From UBA6912 sp041611095 (GTDB lineage: Bacteria; Actinomycetota; Acidimicrobiia; Spongiisociales; UBA5794), in NCBI GenBank assembly GCA_041611095.1, contig JBFINP010000008.1, forward strand, positions 6,898 to 70,897: DNA of 64,000 bases, written 5' to 3'. Of this stretch, positions 24,314 to 32,571 are shown one piece after another. The stretch's first letter is position 1. Every line of letters begins with the position of its first letter. The translations under genes and the position numbers were made by a program. A model generated the notes under the pieces. That model saw only the letters and a program-made list of their open reading frames with translations, was not told the origin of the DNA and searched no databases.

Positions 24314-25071
24314 GACGTCACACTCCCGAACTGCTTCATGCGATCGATGACTCGTTCCACGGTCGGCTCGAGCAACTCGTCGACGATCCGCCCGTCTTCG
24401 AGGAAGATGATGCGGTCGGCGTACGAGGCCGCCACCGGGTCGTGGGTGACCATGACGATCGTCTGACCGAATTCCTTGACGGCCTGGCGCATGAAGTCGA
24501 GCAGCTCGGCGGCCGACTGCGAGTCGAGGTTGCCGCTCGGCTCGTCGGCGAAGACGATGGTGGGTCGGGTCACGAGCGCACGTGCCGCGGCGACGCGCTG
24601 CTGCTGGCCGCCGGACAGCTCCGAGGGCCGGTGGGTGAGCCGGTCGCTGAGGCCCAGGATCCCGACGACGTGATCGAACCAGGTGGGTTCGGGCTTGTCC
24701 CCCGCGATCAGCAGAGGGAGCAACACGTTCTCTCTCGCCGACAGTGTCGGGACGAGGTTGAACGCCTGGAACACGAACCCGACGTTCTCGCGACGCAACA
24801 GCGTCAGGGCTTTCTCATTGAGGGACCCCAGCTCGGTGTCCCCGATGTAGACCTTGCCCTCGGTGACGGCGTCGAGACCGGCCAGGCAGTGGAGCAGCGT
24901 GGATTTGCCGGACCCCGACGGGCCCATGATCGCGGTGAACCGTCCCGCCTCGAACGCTGCGGTGATCCCGTCCAGCGCACGCACGCTGGTGGGCCCCGAG
25001 CCATAGATCTTGACGCCTCCCTCCATTCGTGCTGCGGCGGTCACTGTCTTGGGAGTTGTGGTCGTGGTCAT
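24310..25071 (-). CDS. MacB/LolD-type ABC transporter ATPase (copy 1)
   Basis: A 253-residue nucleotide-binding subunit. Walker A is GPSGSGKST, the Q-loop is FVFQAFNLVPTLSA, the ABC signature is LSGGQQQR, Walker B is IVFADEPSGNLDS and the H-loop is VMVTHDP. It drives the 853-residue permease encoded immediately downstream. A GGAGGA site precedes the ATG. It aligns end to end with the ATPase at 47301-48050, roughly three quarters identical by eye. The family exports rather than imports. Confidence 0.95.
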   Translation of the reverse strand: MTTTTTPKTVTAAARMEGGVKIYGSGPTSVRALDGITAAFEAGRFTAIMGPSGSGKSTLLHCLAGLDAVTEGKVYIGDTELGSLNEKALTLLRRENVGFVFQAFNLVPTLSARENVLLPLLIAGDKPEPTWFDHVVGILGLSDRLTHRPSELSGGQQQRVAAARALVTRPTIVFADEPSGNLDSQSAAELLDFMRQAVKEFGQTIVMVTHDPVAASYADRIIFLEDGRIVDELLEPTVERVIDRMKQFGSVTS

Positions 25072-25099
25072 GGGTCCTCCTTCGAATCCGCTTTCGACG

Positions 25100-25849
25100 T
25101 CAGCCCCGATGGGTGACCGTGCCGATGCCCGACACTGACTCGGTGACGCGAGGCGAGCCGAAATAGTCGATGCTCCCCACGCCGCTGACGGTGGCGGTCA
25201 GCTCCTCGGTGACCCAGACGGTCGCCGAACCCACGCCCGACGTGGTCACGGTCGCACGGGTGCTCTCCAGCTCTCGACCCTGGTAGTCGCCGGCTCCGGG
25301 CAGGGTGACGACCTGGGAAGCCACCTCGCCGGCCACCTTGACGCTGCCGACGCCTGTGATCGTGACCTCGAGGTCGTTGGCGACGAGCGAGTCAACGTGA
25401 ACGTCCCCGGCGCCGGCCAGCACGATCGAGAAGGCGTCCGTCTCACATTCGGGGAGCCGGAAGCTGCCTGCTCCGGTGAGCTCGACGCCGTTGACCGCCG
25501 GAGCAGCGACCCGGTACACCACCGAGTCGCTCGGCTCGATGTCGATCCCGGACTGCGTTGCGATCTCCAGGACACCATCTTCTACGAAGGTCTCGATGTA
25601 GGAGAGGAGGTTGTCATCGGTCTCGACGGTGAGCGAGGCATCCCCTCCTTCCGTCACGAGGACAGTCCCCTCGCCGGCGAGCCGGATGCGATCGAAGCCC
25701 GTGACATCCCGAGCCTCGGTCACGATGGTTCCGCTGCCGTTGACATCGTCGGCGGGATCACCGATCACGATCCCGTCGTCGCAGGCCGAAACGCCACCGG
25801 CCACCAGCAGGAACCACGCCAGAAGCAAAGAGCGACGCATTGTTCTCAC
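25100..25849 (-). CDS. Head-GIN domain lipoprotein (DUF2807)
   Basis: A 249-residue secreted protein. The signal peptide ends in a lipobox (AGGVSAC, modified cysteine about residue 23). It is followed by GSG..V...RDVTGFDRIRLAGEG, the opening of the head-GIN/DUF2807 domain, then a repetitive beta-helix with regular G.G.. turns (LAGAGDVHV, ITGVGSVKV, LPGAGDYQG, TSGVGSATV, VSGVGSIDY). The family is usually extracytoplasmic and anchored; its function is not established. It lies 28 bases upstream of the ABC ATPase gene in the same direction, so it may be the first gene of that operon. Confidence 0.9.
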   Translation of the reverse strand: MRTMRRSLLLAWFLLVAGGVSACDDGIVIGDPADDVNGSGTIVTEARDVTGFDRIRLAGEGTVLVTEGGDASLTVETDDNLLSYIETFVEDGVLEIATQSGIDIEPSDSVVYRVAAPAVNGVELTGAGSFRLPECETDAFSIVLAGAGDVHVDSLVANDLEVTITGVGSVKVAGEVASQVVTLPGAGDYQGRELESTRATVTTSGVGSATVWVTEELTATVSGVGSIDYFGSPRVTESVSGIGTVTHRG

Positions 25850-25981
25850 CTCTTCGGGTTGGCGTCACTCCACCCAGCCTGCACGCCGCACTCTCGGCCC
25901 ACCAGGGCCCCATGGCCCTGTGTGCACGGAGGTCCGGTGTCCTGGACTCGGCTCACATGCTTCGGGAGGGGAACCTCCGGC

Positions 25982-27400
25982 TCAGTTGAGCGGAGTCCAC
26001 AGGAGGGTTGCCGGCTGGAATTGGCTCCATGCGAACCAGAACGCCTGGTGGCCGGTCAGTTCGTTGCCCTCGCTGTCCACGGCTCGTATGCCGCTGCCGT
26101 CGGCGATGACGACGACGCCGGCCAGCTCGACCTGCTTCCCATCCTCGATCGCGGCTCGGGCGGCGACGACCGGAAACGCCACCTCGGTGCCGTCCGGAGC
26201 GACGACGCCGAGAACCGGCTCCTGGGCGGGGAGGCGGGCGTCGACGTCACCGACCGGGAAGATCGGACCGGCGTCGTCACGTCCCCGCAGCGGATCGTCT
26301 GGGTAGACGCGATCGATGCCGCCGTCACGGGCGACGATGGTCGTCTCGGGATGTTCGGCCTTCCAATCTCCCCACGTCGACGTGACCACGGAGAGCTGCT
26401 CGAGAACCACGCCCTGATCCTGGAGGGGGCCGGACACAGCATTTCCACGGAAGGTGTCGAACACCGAGAAGGTGGTGAGCTCGTACATCACCTTGTTGGA
26501 CCGAACCAGCAACCCCGAGGTGCGCATCACGAGCGGCTCGGAGCGACCGGCGACGTCGTCGGTGTAGTAGGCCTGGGCGGAGCCGCACAGGGTGCAGTAG
26601 GGGATGGCGATCCGGCGCCCGCCCAGCGTGTCGTTCACCATCTCGTGCACTTCCATCTGGTTCTTCGGATACGCGCGCGCCTCGCCGTCGACCACGACGC
26701 CGAACACGATCGAGTCGTCGGGGTACCAGTCGCCCTCCGCCGCACCCGTCACTCCGGGATCGTCGAGCGCGGGGATGCAGCCCCGGGGACAGGGCAGCTG
26801 GTCGCCGTACACCCGGTCGTCGATCAGCACCCCACCCCACGACAGCACGCGCCAATCGATGGCCGCATCGGGGTCGTCGAAGAACGGCTTCCACTTGGGC
26901 TCGATGATCTCGAAGGGGATGCGTTTCCAGTCGAGGTAGCCCGGCGGTGCCGGCACGTCCCATGCGATGAGGTGGTTCGTCACGCTTTGCCAGGGACTCC
27001 GAGCGCTCAAGGGATCCGCGGAGATGTCGGCTCCCGTCAACGCCTCGAAGGCGTCCACGGCGGCGGTCTGCTCCGCACCGGCGCCGAAGAACCGCAGGAT
27101 GTCGGCCAGGAGCCATGCCACGCGAGCATCGCCCGACTCCCCGATCCGGGCCACGAGGTCGGCACCGAACCCGGTCTGGAGCGAGGCGAACAGAGTGTCG
27201 AGGTCGGCGGCCACTTCCGGAGCGAGCTCACCTGTCGGGATCTCGGGAGCGTCCGGGAAGGCGTAGCCGGTCTGGGAGGCCAGGGCCGCCGGCGGCTCTG
27301 GAGCGACGTCTTCAGCCGCTGCGGTGGTCGCTGCGGTTTCCGTGCCGCCGCACGCAGAGGACATCACGACGACGACAACCAAGACGAGGGACCACCGCAT
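25982..27400 (-). CDS. DUF3179 domain lipoprotein
   Basis: A 472-residue secreted protein. The N-terminus MRWSLVLVVVVVMSSAC is a lipoprotein signal with the modified cysteine at residue 17. An Ala/Glu/Pro-rich linker follows. The DUF3179 domain is clear: VVDGEARAYPKNQMEVHE, GRRIAIPYCTLCGSAQAY with a CxxC pair, and a WxLW-type C-terminus. The ATG at 27400 is chosen because the frame upstream of it lacks secretion features. DUF3179 proteins are extracytoplasmic and uncharacterised; the CTLCG motif suggests metal or heme binding. The 132 bases after it hold no gene. Confidence 0.88.
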   Translation of the reverse strand: MRWSLVLVVVVVMSSACGGTETAATTAAAEDVAPEPPAALASQTGYAFPDAPEIPTGELAPEVAADLDTLFASLQTGFGADLVARIGESGDARVAWLLADILRFFGAGAEQTAAVDAFEALTGADISADPLSARSPWQSVTNHLIAWDVPAPPGYLDWKRIPFEIIEPKWKPFFDDPDAAIDWRVLSWGGVLIDDRVYGDQLPCPRGCIPALDDPGVTGAAEGDWYPDDSIVFGVVVDGEARAYPKNQMEVHEMVNDTLGGRRIAIPYCTLCGSAQAYYTDDVAGRSEPLVMRTSGLLVRSNKVMYELTTFSVFDTFRGNAVSGPLQDQGVVLEQLSVVTSTWGDWKAEHPETTIVARDGGIDRVYPDDPLRGRDDAGPIFPVGDVDARLPAQEPVLGVVAPDGTEVAFPVVAARAAIEDGKQVELAGVVVIADGSGIRAVDSEGNELTGHQAFWFAWSQFQPATLLWTPLN

Positions 27401-27597
27401 TGCCTGGACCAACGTACCCCCACCCAGGATCGTTCCCGCCACCTGCAAGGCGACGCGAAGCGAGCCCGGGGGTGCTCGAGAGAGGATGCTCCGCGACCCC
27501 CTCGATCCGCGGTGCGGCGACTCCGCCACCGCACCGCACAACGAGCCGACCGAGAGGCCGCTGCTCGCAACTCGCTCGAAGTCCGCTTCGGGCGAAA

Positions 27598-30500
27598 TCA
27601 AGGTCGTGCGGCTTGCACCAGCTCGACCGCTCCGCCCCCGATCAGGTACCCACGACCCGGAGGCATGCCCGCCGGGACGTGGCGCGGCATCGGGGTGCTC
27701 CACAGGTCACCGTCGAGTCCGGGGCTCGGCCGGAGCCACAGGCCGAGCCGTGAGCGGCAGAGCGCCTTCGCCCAGTGGTTGTAGACGGTCTTGAGATCCC
27801 GTCTCCCGGCCGCGATGACGTGCAGATCAGGCCGTCGCGTGGCCGCGAGCTCGGCGAGCACGCCGGGGTCGTCGACGGCATCGGCGTCGTCGATCAGCAC
27901 GAGCTGCGGACCGGGGGCGCCGACGAGCGGAGTCAGCGTATCGGCCAGGGCGTCGGGATCGGTGACGAGGCGCGCGATGCCTGCCACCTCCCGCAGTGCC
28001 GAGCGACGCAGGGCCACCGCGGTGAGGGTCACGTCGGGACAGCATTGGGACATCATCTCGCCGATGGCACACAGCGTCGTGGTTCGGCCCGAGCGCGGCT
28101 CGCCGGCGACGAGCACGTGGTCGCCTGCGCCGAGCGGAAACCCGACGGGCTCGAGGAACGTGTCGCCGATGCCGACCGGCAAGAACCATTCGTGTTCGGT
28201 GAGGACGAGGCCGTCCACCACGGCGGGGATCTTGACCTCTGTGGGGAGCTGCTCGATCGTAAAGGGGCCACCGTTGACCCGAGCCGGCCCACCACCCCCG
28301 AAGCGCTCGACCGCGGCCTCGATGCCGTCCCGCCCGGCGAGGGCGATCTGCACGTCGCGCTTCGTGCCCACGTCGATGGCACGACCGTTCGGAAGGTCGG
28401 AGGGAATGGCCCGCAGGCCGAGCGTCGCCGCAGCGAGCGGATCGGCGAGACGGAGGACGAGCTTGTTGGGAATCGTCGACAGCACGGCGAGGGGCACGGC
28501 GTTCGGTCGCGTGCCGGACACGACGGAGACGACACCCACGGAGGGACCTTCGGTGATGACTCTGTGGAGCGCGTCTCGCACGGGCGTGTCGGCCGCCGCA
28601 TCGAACGCCGCCGAGAAGCCGGCGAAGTTGTCGACGAAGACCACGATGCGCGACCAGCCGCCGCCGCGCCCTCTCATGCCGCCGTCGACCTTGCGCCGCT
28701 CGACCTCCTCCGACAGCCGGCGAACGAGCCGGAGCTGCCGGTCCCGCTCACCGGCTCCGACGACTGCGCCCACATGCGGCAAACCGCCGAGCGGCGCCAG
28801 GCCGCCCGCATCGAAGTCGAAGGCATAGAGATGCAGCTCGTCGGGATCGGCCGTGCCGGCGAGAGCGAGCGCGATGGTGGCCAGGGTCGACGTGCCCCCC
28901 GAGCCCGTGAGCCCGAAGACGGCCAGGGAGCCGTCCTCGGGGCTCCACCACATGGTGCTCCGGCGCTGGTGATCGGGCTCGTCCACCAGTCCGAGCGGCA
29001 CGGACCACCGCCCCGGGGCGCCGTCCTTCGCCAGGTCGTCCAGGGTGATCGCCCGGGGAAGAGGATCCGGCCATGGTCTGCGAGGCGGCCGGATTCCGGC
29101 GCGCCGGGCGGCCTCGATCGTGGCGGCTACGAGGACGTCGAGATCGGTGGCCGCGTCATCGTCGGATGCAACGTCCGGGGACGGCGTCTCGAAGGGGTCC
29201 TGCTCCGAAGCGAAGCGGAAGCGGCGCACCATCGGTCCCGTCCGATCGGCACCCGTCCGATGCACTCCGGTGACGAGCGCCGCCTGGAACGGGACGACCT
29301 CTCCGGGACCGAGCCGGACGAAGCCACGACCGGGCTGGGAGCGGGCGATGGCTGCAGCGCCAGGGTCATCGAGCACGTCCACCGAGTCGGTGCGATCTTG
29401 GACCCGGAGAGCGATCCTCAGGTTGGTGTTGGCCCGCACGTTGTCACGGATCACACCGGCTGGGCGCTGTGTGGCGAGGAGCAGGTGGACCCCGAGGCTG
29501 CGACCCCGTGCGGCGATGTCGACGAGGGCATCCATGAAGTCGGGCAGCTCCTTGGCCAGGGCGGCGAACTCGTCGATGGCGATGAGCATCCGCGGCAGCG
29601 GCTCGTCGGGGCCCATGGCCAGGTAGGCGGGGAGATCGTCCGCGCCGGCATCGCGCAGCCGACGCTCCCGATGGCGCAGCTCGGCTTCGAGGCAGCCGAG
29701 CGCCCGCTCGGCGAGGCGGTCGTCGAGGTCGGTCACCATGCCCACCGTGTGGGGGAGATCGGCACACGCATCGAACGCACTCCCCCCCTTGTAGTCGATC
29801 AGCACGAAGGTCAGCCGATTCGGGTCGGCCGTCACCGCCAGCGAGGCCACGAGCGTTCGCAGCAACTCGCTCTTGCCGGACCCGGTGGTGCCGGCGAGCA
29901 GGGCGTGCGGGCCGTCGGCGACGAGATCGATCCACAGGTTGCCGGTCTCGGTGACCCCGATCGGCGCCGCGATCGAGCTTCTTCGGGCGCTCCGCTCCCA
30001 GCGAGCCCGGATCGACTCGGGAGCCGGCGGCCGTTCTCCGAGGAGATCGCGCAGCCGGACCGATGACGGCAGCTCCGCTCCGGGCTCGATGCGATCCGGG
30101 TCGTCGTAGCGGGTGAGGGAGCGGGCGATTCGCCTCGCCTCCCGCTCCGGGAGGCCGGCCGCAGCCGCCATACCGGTGTCGCGCCCGGCGCCTCCGATGC
30201 GCACGGCTCCGGCTGCGACCTCGGAAACAACGGTGCACACGGACGGCAGCTCGGATCGACTGCGAGCGATCACCAGACCCGCGACGGGCAGACCCCGGCC
30301 GCCGAGCAAGTGGCGAAGCCCCGCCAGCTCCGGTGCCGCCAGCGTCTCGACGTCGACGACCAGCAAGGTGAGCGGCATCGCCGGGGACGCAGCTCGCCCT
30401 GACATGGGGCCCCCGGCACGCTCGCCCCCTGGTCCCACCGATGCCAGCTGGGCAACCAGCCCTGTGCGCTCCTCTGTTTCGCATGCGAGCAGCCGCCTTC

Positions 30501-31776
30501 CGGCGCTGCCGTCGACCACCGTGTGCGGAAGCCACTTCACCCAGCCCCAGTCCAGGGGATGATCGGTGACCACGGCGACACGGAGATCGGAGGGCCCGTG
30601 AAGCGCGGCCGCTTGAGCGACGAGGCTGCGCACCGTTGCAAGCGCGTGTTCCCGCGCTCCGGCGACACCGAGGGTCTGGCCCCCCTGCAATCCCACCGTC
30701 AGCGGGCACAGGGCCAGCCGACCATGTCGCTCGAGGGTGGCCCTGATCTCAGGTGGAGCCGCGTCCGGGCTGCGGTCGAGCCGGGGCAGCCATCTCGGTC
30801 GTCCGTACCCGACGGTGAGTCTCATGAAGTCGGCGTGTGCCGGACGCCGCTCCCACATGCCGAGGCCTCCCTGTGCAATCGATGCGATCGCAGCCACCGT
30901 GGGCTGGGTATGGCGCCGGCGGAGGGACTCGGCCGTGCGCTCAGCGGCGAGACGGGCCGTCAGCGCCTCGGCGGCGACGGCGATGTCGGCTGCGGACGTC
31001 CGTCGGAACTTTCGGGACCGGCGCTTGTCATCGAGCCAGCTCGCAAACATCATGATCGGTCCGAGCAACGCAAACAGGGCCATCCGGGGATGGATCACGA
31101 TTGCGAGCGTGATCCCGAAGAGCACCGGGACGAGGAGCGCCGCGATTCCCATCCGTGCCCTGGGGGCCGGAGGCCGTGGCTGCTCGGGAAGGACCACGGT
31201 CGGCGCCGGCTCGGCCTCGACGAGCCGTGGTGGCCGGTTGAACGCCACCGTCCCTCGCCTGGCCGGGATGGTGCGCAAGGGTCGCAATGCCGAGGGCTCC
31301 CGGACGGCGAGCACGTTCCCGCCCACCTCGAGCAGATCGGTGGGACCAATCCGCCGGCTCGGTCCCGTTGGGCTCTGCGCAACCCGTACCGTGGCGTCGG
31401 CGGCGACATCGAGCCAGAGGTGCTGGGGTGCGACCCCGGCGGTGCGGAGGCGGATCGTCACGGTGGAGCTCGAGCCGAGGACGTGGCGGCCGGGCGGCAG
31501 CGACACACTCGTTCCCGACGCCGGGCCTCCGACGACGCACAGGTCGACGACGCCGCAACGAGAGCCGGTGCGCTGCAGAGCGATCTCCGCCCCCGCCGCA
31601 AGCCCGGCGTCATCGAGACGGTCGCTCGCCCGGCGCGCCTCCCCGTCCACGAACACGACTTCGGTGGTCTCACTCCTCGGGAGGGCGAGTCCGATGAGCG
31701 AGCCCAGCGTGTCCGAGGCGTCGGCCATGACGTCAATGTCGTGCTCCTCGCCACCGCTGTTCAGGACGAGCTGCAT
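27598..31776 (-). CDS. EssC/EccC-type type VII secretion ATPase with ubiquitin-like and FHA-like N-terminus
   Basis: A 1392-residue secretion motor. Residues 1-68 look like a YukD/EsaB-type ubiquitin fold (TLGSLIGLAL ... DDAGLAAGAEIAL). Residues 76-160 form a degenerate FHA domain, 209-247 two membrane helices, and three FtsK/SpoIIIE ATPase modules follow. Module 1 has an intact P-loop GTTGSGKS (K635) and Walker B LIAIDEF. Module 2 reads GLTGSGGTS, with Gly for Lys at 961. Module 3 reads GEPRSGRTT, with Arg at 1231. The role is ATP-driven export of WXG100-type substrates. The ATG lies 2 bases after the stop of the preceding WXG100-like gene. Confidence 0.9.
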   Translation of the reverse strand: MQLVLNSGGEEHDIDVMADASDTLGSLIGLALPRSETTEVVFVDGEARRASDRLDDAGLAAGAEIALQRTGSRCGVVDLCVVGGPASGTSVSLPPGRHVLGSSSTVTIRLRTAGVAPQHLWLDVAADATVRVAQSPTGPSRRIGPTDLLEVGGNVLAVREPSALRPLRTIPARRGTVAFNRPPRLVEAEPAPTVVLPEQPRPPAPRARMGIAALLVPVLFGITLAIVIHPRMALFALLGPIMMFASWLDDKRRSRKFRRTSAADIAVAAEALTARLAAERTAESLRRRHTQPTVAAIASIAQGGLGMWERRPAHADFMRLTVGYGRPRWLPRLDRSPDAAPPEIRATLERHGRLALCPLTVGLQGGQTLGVAGAREHALATVRSLVAQAAALHGPSDLRVAVVTDHPLDWGWVKWLPHTVVDGSAGRRLLACETEERTGLVAQLASVGPGGERAGGPMSGRAASPAMPLTLLVVDVETLAAPELAGLRHLLGGRGLPVAGLVIARSRSELPSVCTVVSEVAAGAVRIGGAGRDTGMAAAAGLPEREARRIARSLTRYDDPDRIEPGAELPSSVRLRDLLGERPPAPESIRARWERSARRSSIAAPIGVTETGNLWIDLVADGPHALLAGTTGSGKSELLRTLVASLAVTADPNRLTFVLIDYKGGSAFDACADLPHTVGMVTDLDDRLAERALGCLEAELRHRERRLRDAGADDLPAYLAMGPDEPLPRMLIAIDEFAALAKELPDFMDALVDIAARGRSLGVHLLLATQRPAGVIRDNVRANTNLRIALRVQDRTDSVDVLDDPGAAAIARSQPGRGFVRLGPGEVVPFQAALVTGVHRTGADRTGPMVRRFRFASEQDPFETPSPDVASDDDAATDLDVLVAATIEAARRAGIRPPRRPWPDPLPRAITLDDLAKDGAPGRWSVPLGLVDEPDHQRRSTMWWSPEDGSLAVFGLTGSGGTSTLATIALALAGTADPDELHLYAFDFDAGGLAPLGGLPHVGAVVGAGERDRQLRLVRRLSEEVERRKVDGGMRGRGGGWSRIVVFVDNFAGFSAAFDAAADTPVRDALHRVITEGPSVGVVSVVSGTRPNAVPLAVLSTIPNKLVLRLADPLAAATLGLRAIPSDLPNGRAIDVGTKRDVQIALAGRDGIEAAVERFGGGGPARVNGGPFTIEQLPTEVKIPAVVDGLVLTEHEWFLPVGIGDTFLEPVGFPLGAGDHVLVAGEPRSGRTTTLCAIGEMMSQCCPDVTLTAVALRRSALREVAGIARLVTDPDALADTLTPLVGAPGPQLVLIDDADAVDDPGVLAELAATRRPDLHVIAAGRRDLKTVYNHWAKALCRSRLGLWLRPSPGLDGDLWSTPMPRHVPAGMPPGRGYLIGGGAVELVQAARP

Positions 31777-31778
31777 GT

Positions 31779-32108
31779 TCAGAACACGTTGGGCGGCGTG
31801 GAGCCACCCGAAGGTACGGGGACCGGATCGGTGGCGGCACCAGCCGCGGCGGCGGCCGCGATAGCCGCCTCGGCCTCTCGTTGCGCTGCGGCGGCGCCGT
31901 CGAGTGAAGCGGCCACGCTGCGGAGCATGTCGGCCGTCTCTCCGAGACGTGCTGCCTCGGCGGATGCCTCCTCGACGAAGGCATCCGCAGCAGGGCAGTC
32001 CCACGCCTGATAGGACAGACCGGGAAGACCGTCGAATGCGGTCTCGATCTGCGAGGCGTAGTTCCGCAACGAGTCGGCTGCCGCCTCCTTCTCGTACGCC
32101 GTGGACAC
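31779..32108 (-). CDS. WXG100-like secretion substrate, variant turn
   Basis: A 109-residue helix-turn-helix protein of ESAT-6/WXG100 size. The first helix is ADSLRNYASQIETAFDG, the turn reads Y-Q-A-W-D-C-P with W36 but no W-x-G glycine, and the second helix is an Ala/Glu-rich amphipath (ADAFVEEASAEAARLGETADMLR). A Pro/Ser tail of about 20 residues follows. It is probably the partner of the canonical WXG100 protein upstream, since such pairs form secreted heterodimers. The GTG start is 24 bases after the upstream stop, and the secretion ATPase follows at once. Confidence 0.75.
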   Translation of the reverse strand: MSTAYEKEAAADSLRNYASQIETAFDGLPGLSYQAWDCPAADAFVEEASAEAARLGETADMLRSVAASLDGAAAAQREAEAAIAAAAAAGAATDPVPVPSGGSTPPNVF

Positions 32109-32132
32109 GCGGTTCCCGATTGGGGGTCGAGC

Positions 32133-32408
32133 TCAGACGGCGCCGTGGAAGACCAGGTCGTACTCGGCGGCCTTGTCCTCGAGCGCCTTGCTCGTCGCCT
32201 CCATGTCGGCCTGGAGCTGTTCCAACATCGGCTTGTACTTGTCGGCGAAGTCGGCGTTGAACTGCTCGGCGATGCCGCCCGTCCAGATCAACGCTCCGAT
32301 GGACGACGTGACCGATCCGATGACGTCACCGACACTGCCTGCGCTCGTCGTGAACGTGGCGCCGGTGTTGCGCAGCGTCTGGGAATCAACTTGCTGAGTG
32401 CCCGCCAT
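32133..32408 (-). CDS. WXG100-family protein
   Basis: A 91-residue protein with the canonical W-T-G turn (W42, G44) between two amphipathic helices. The second helix ends in a charged stretch containing YKPMLEQLQADME, resembling the YxxxD/E export signal region. The ATG at 32408 is preceded by GGGAG. It heads the minus-strand operon of two small substrates and the ATPase, under a good consensus promoter at 32461-32489. Confidence 0.88.
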   Translation of the reverse strand: MAGTQQVDSQTLRNTGATFTTSAGSVGDVIGSVTSSIGALIWTGGIAEQFNADFADKYKPMLEQLQADMEATSKALEDKAAEYDLVFHGAV

Positions 32409-32460
32409 GACGTAGCTCCCTCGCTCATGACCCAGGGCCTGTCCCAGGTCGATCGCCCTG

Positions 32461-32489
32461 ACCGTATGACGTTGTTTGACGGCTGTCAA
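32461..32489 (-). promoter_or_regulatory. Promoter of the type VII operon with an overlapping palindrome
   Basis: On the minus strand, -35 TTGACA (32489-32484), a 17-base spacer and -10 TACGGT (32466-32461). The inverted repeat TTGAC-GGCT-GTCAA (32476-32489) covers the -35 and part of the spacer, as an operator would. The whole divergent region (32409-32571) is AT-richer than the surrounding genes. Confidence 0.6.
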
Positions 32490-32526
32490 GCGTGTTTTCA
32501 CCTTTTTATCCTGGTTAAACATATGC

Positions 32527-32532
32527 TACGCT
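32527..32532 (+). promoter_or_regulatory. -10 element of the TcpC-like gene
   Basis: TACGCT lies 39 bases before the ATG at 32572, and an AGGAGGAGG ribosome binding site lies between. No clear -35 was seen; the upstream sequence is T-rich. Confidence 0.35.
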
Positions 32533-32571
32533 GTGTCTGGTTTATGGGAATGCCGTCAGGAGGAGGACCAG

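Noticed and set aside
25397..27784. Long plus-strand open frame antisense to the head-GIN and DUF3179 genes
   Set aside because: Low-complexity product, no domain, while both minus-strand genes have signal peptides and known folds.
27775..30066. 763-codon plus-strand frame antisense to the type VII ATPase
   Set aside because: The minus strand encodes an unmistakable FtsK/SpoIIIE protein with Walker motifs.
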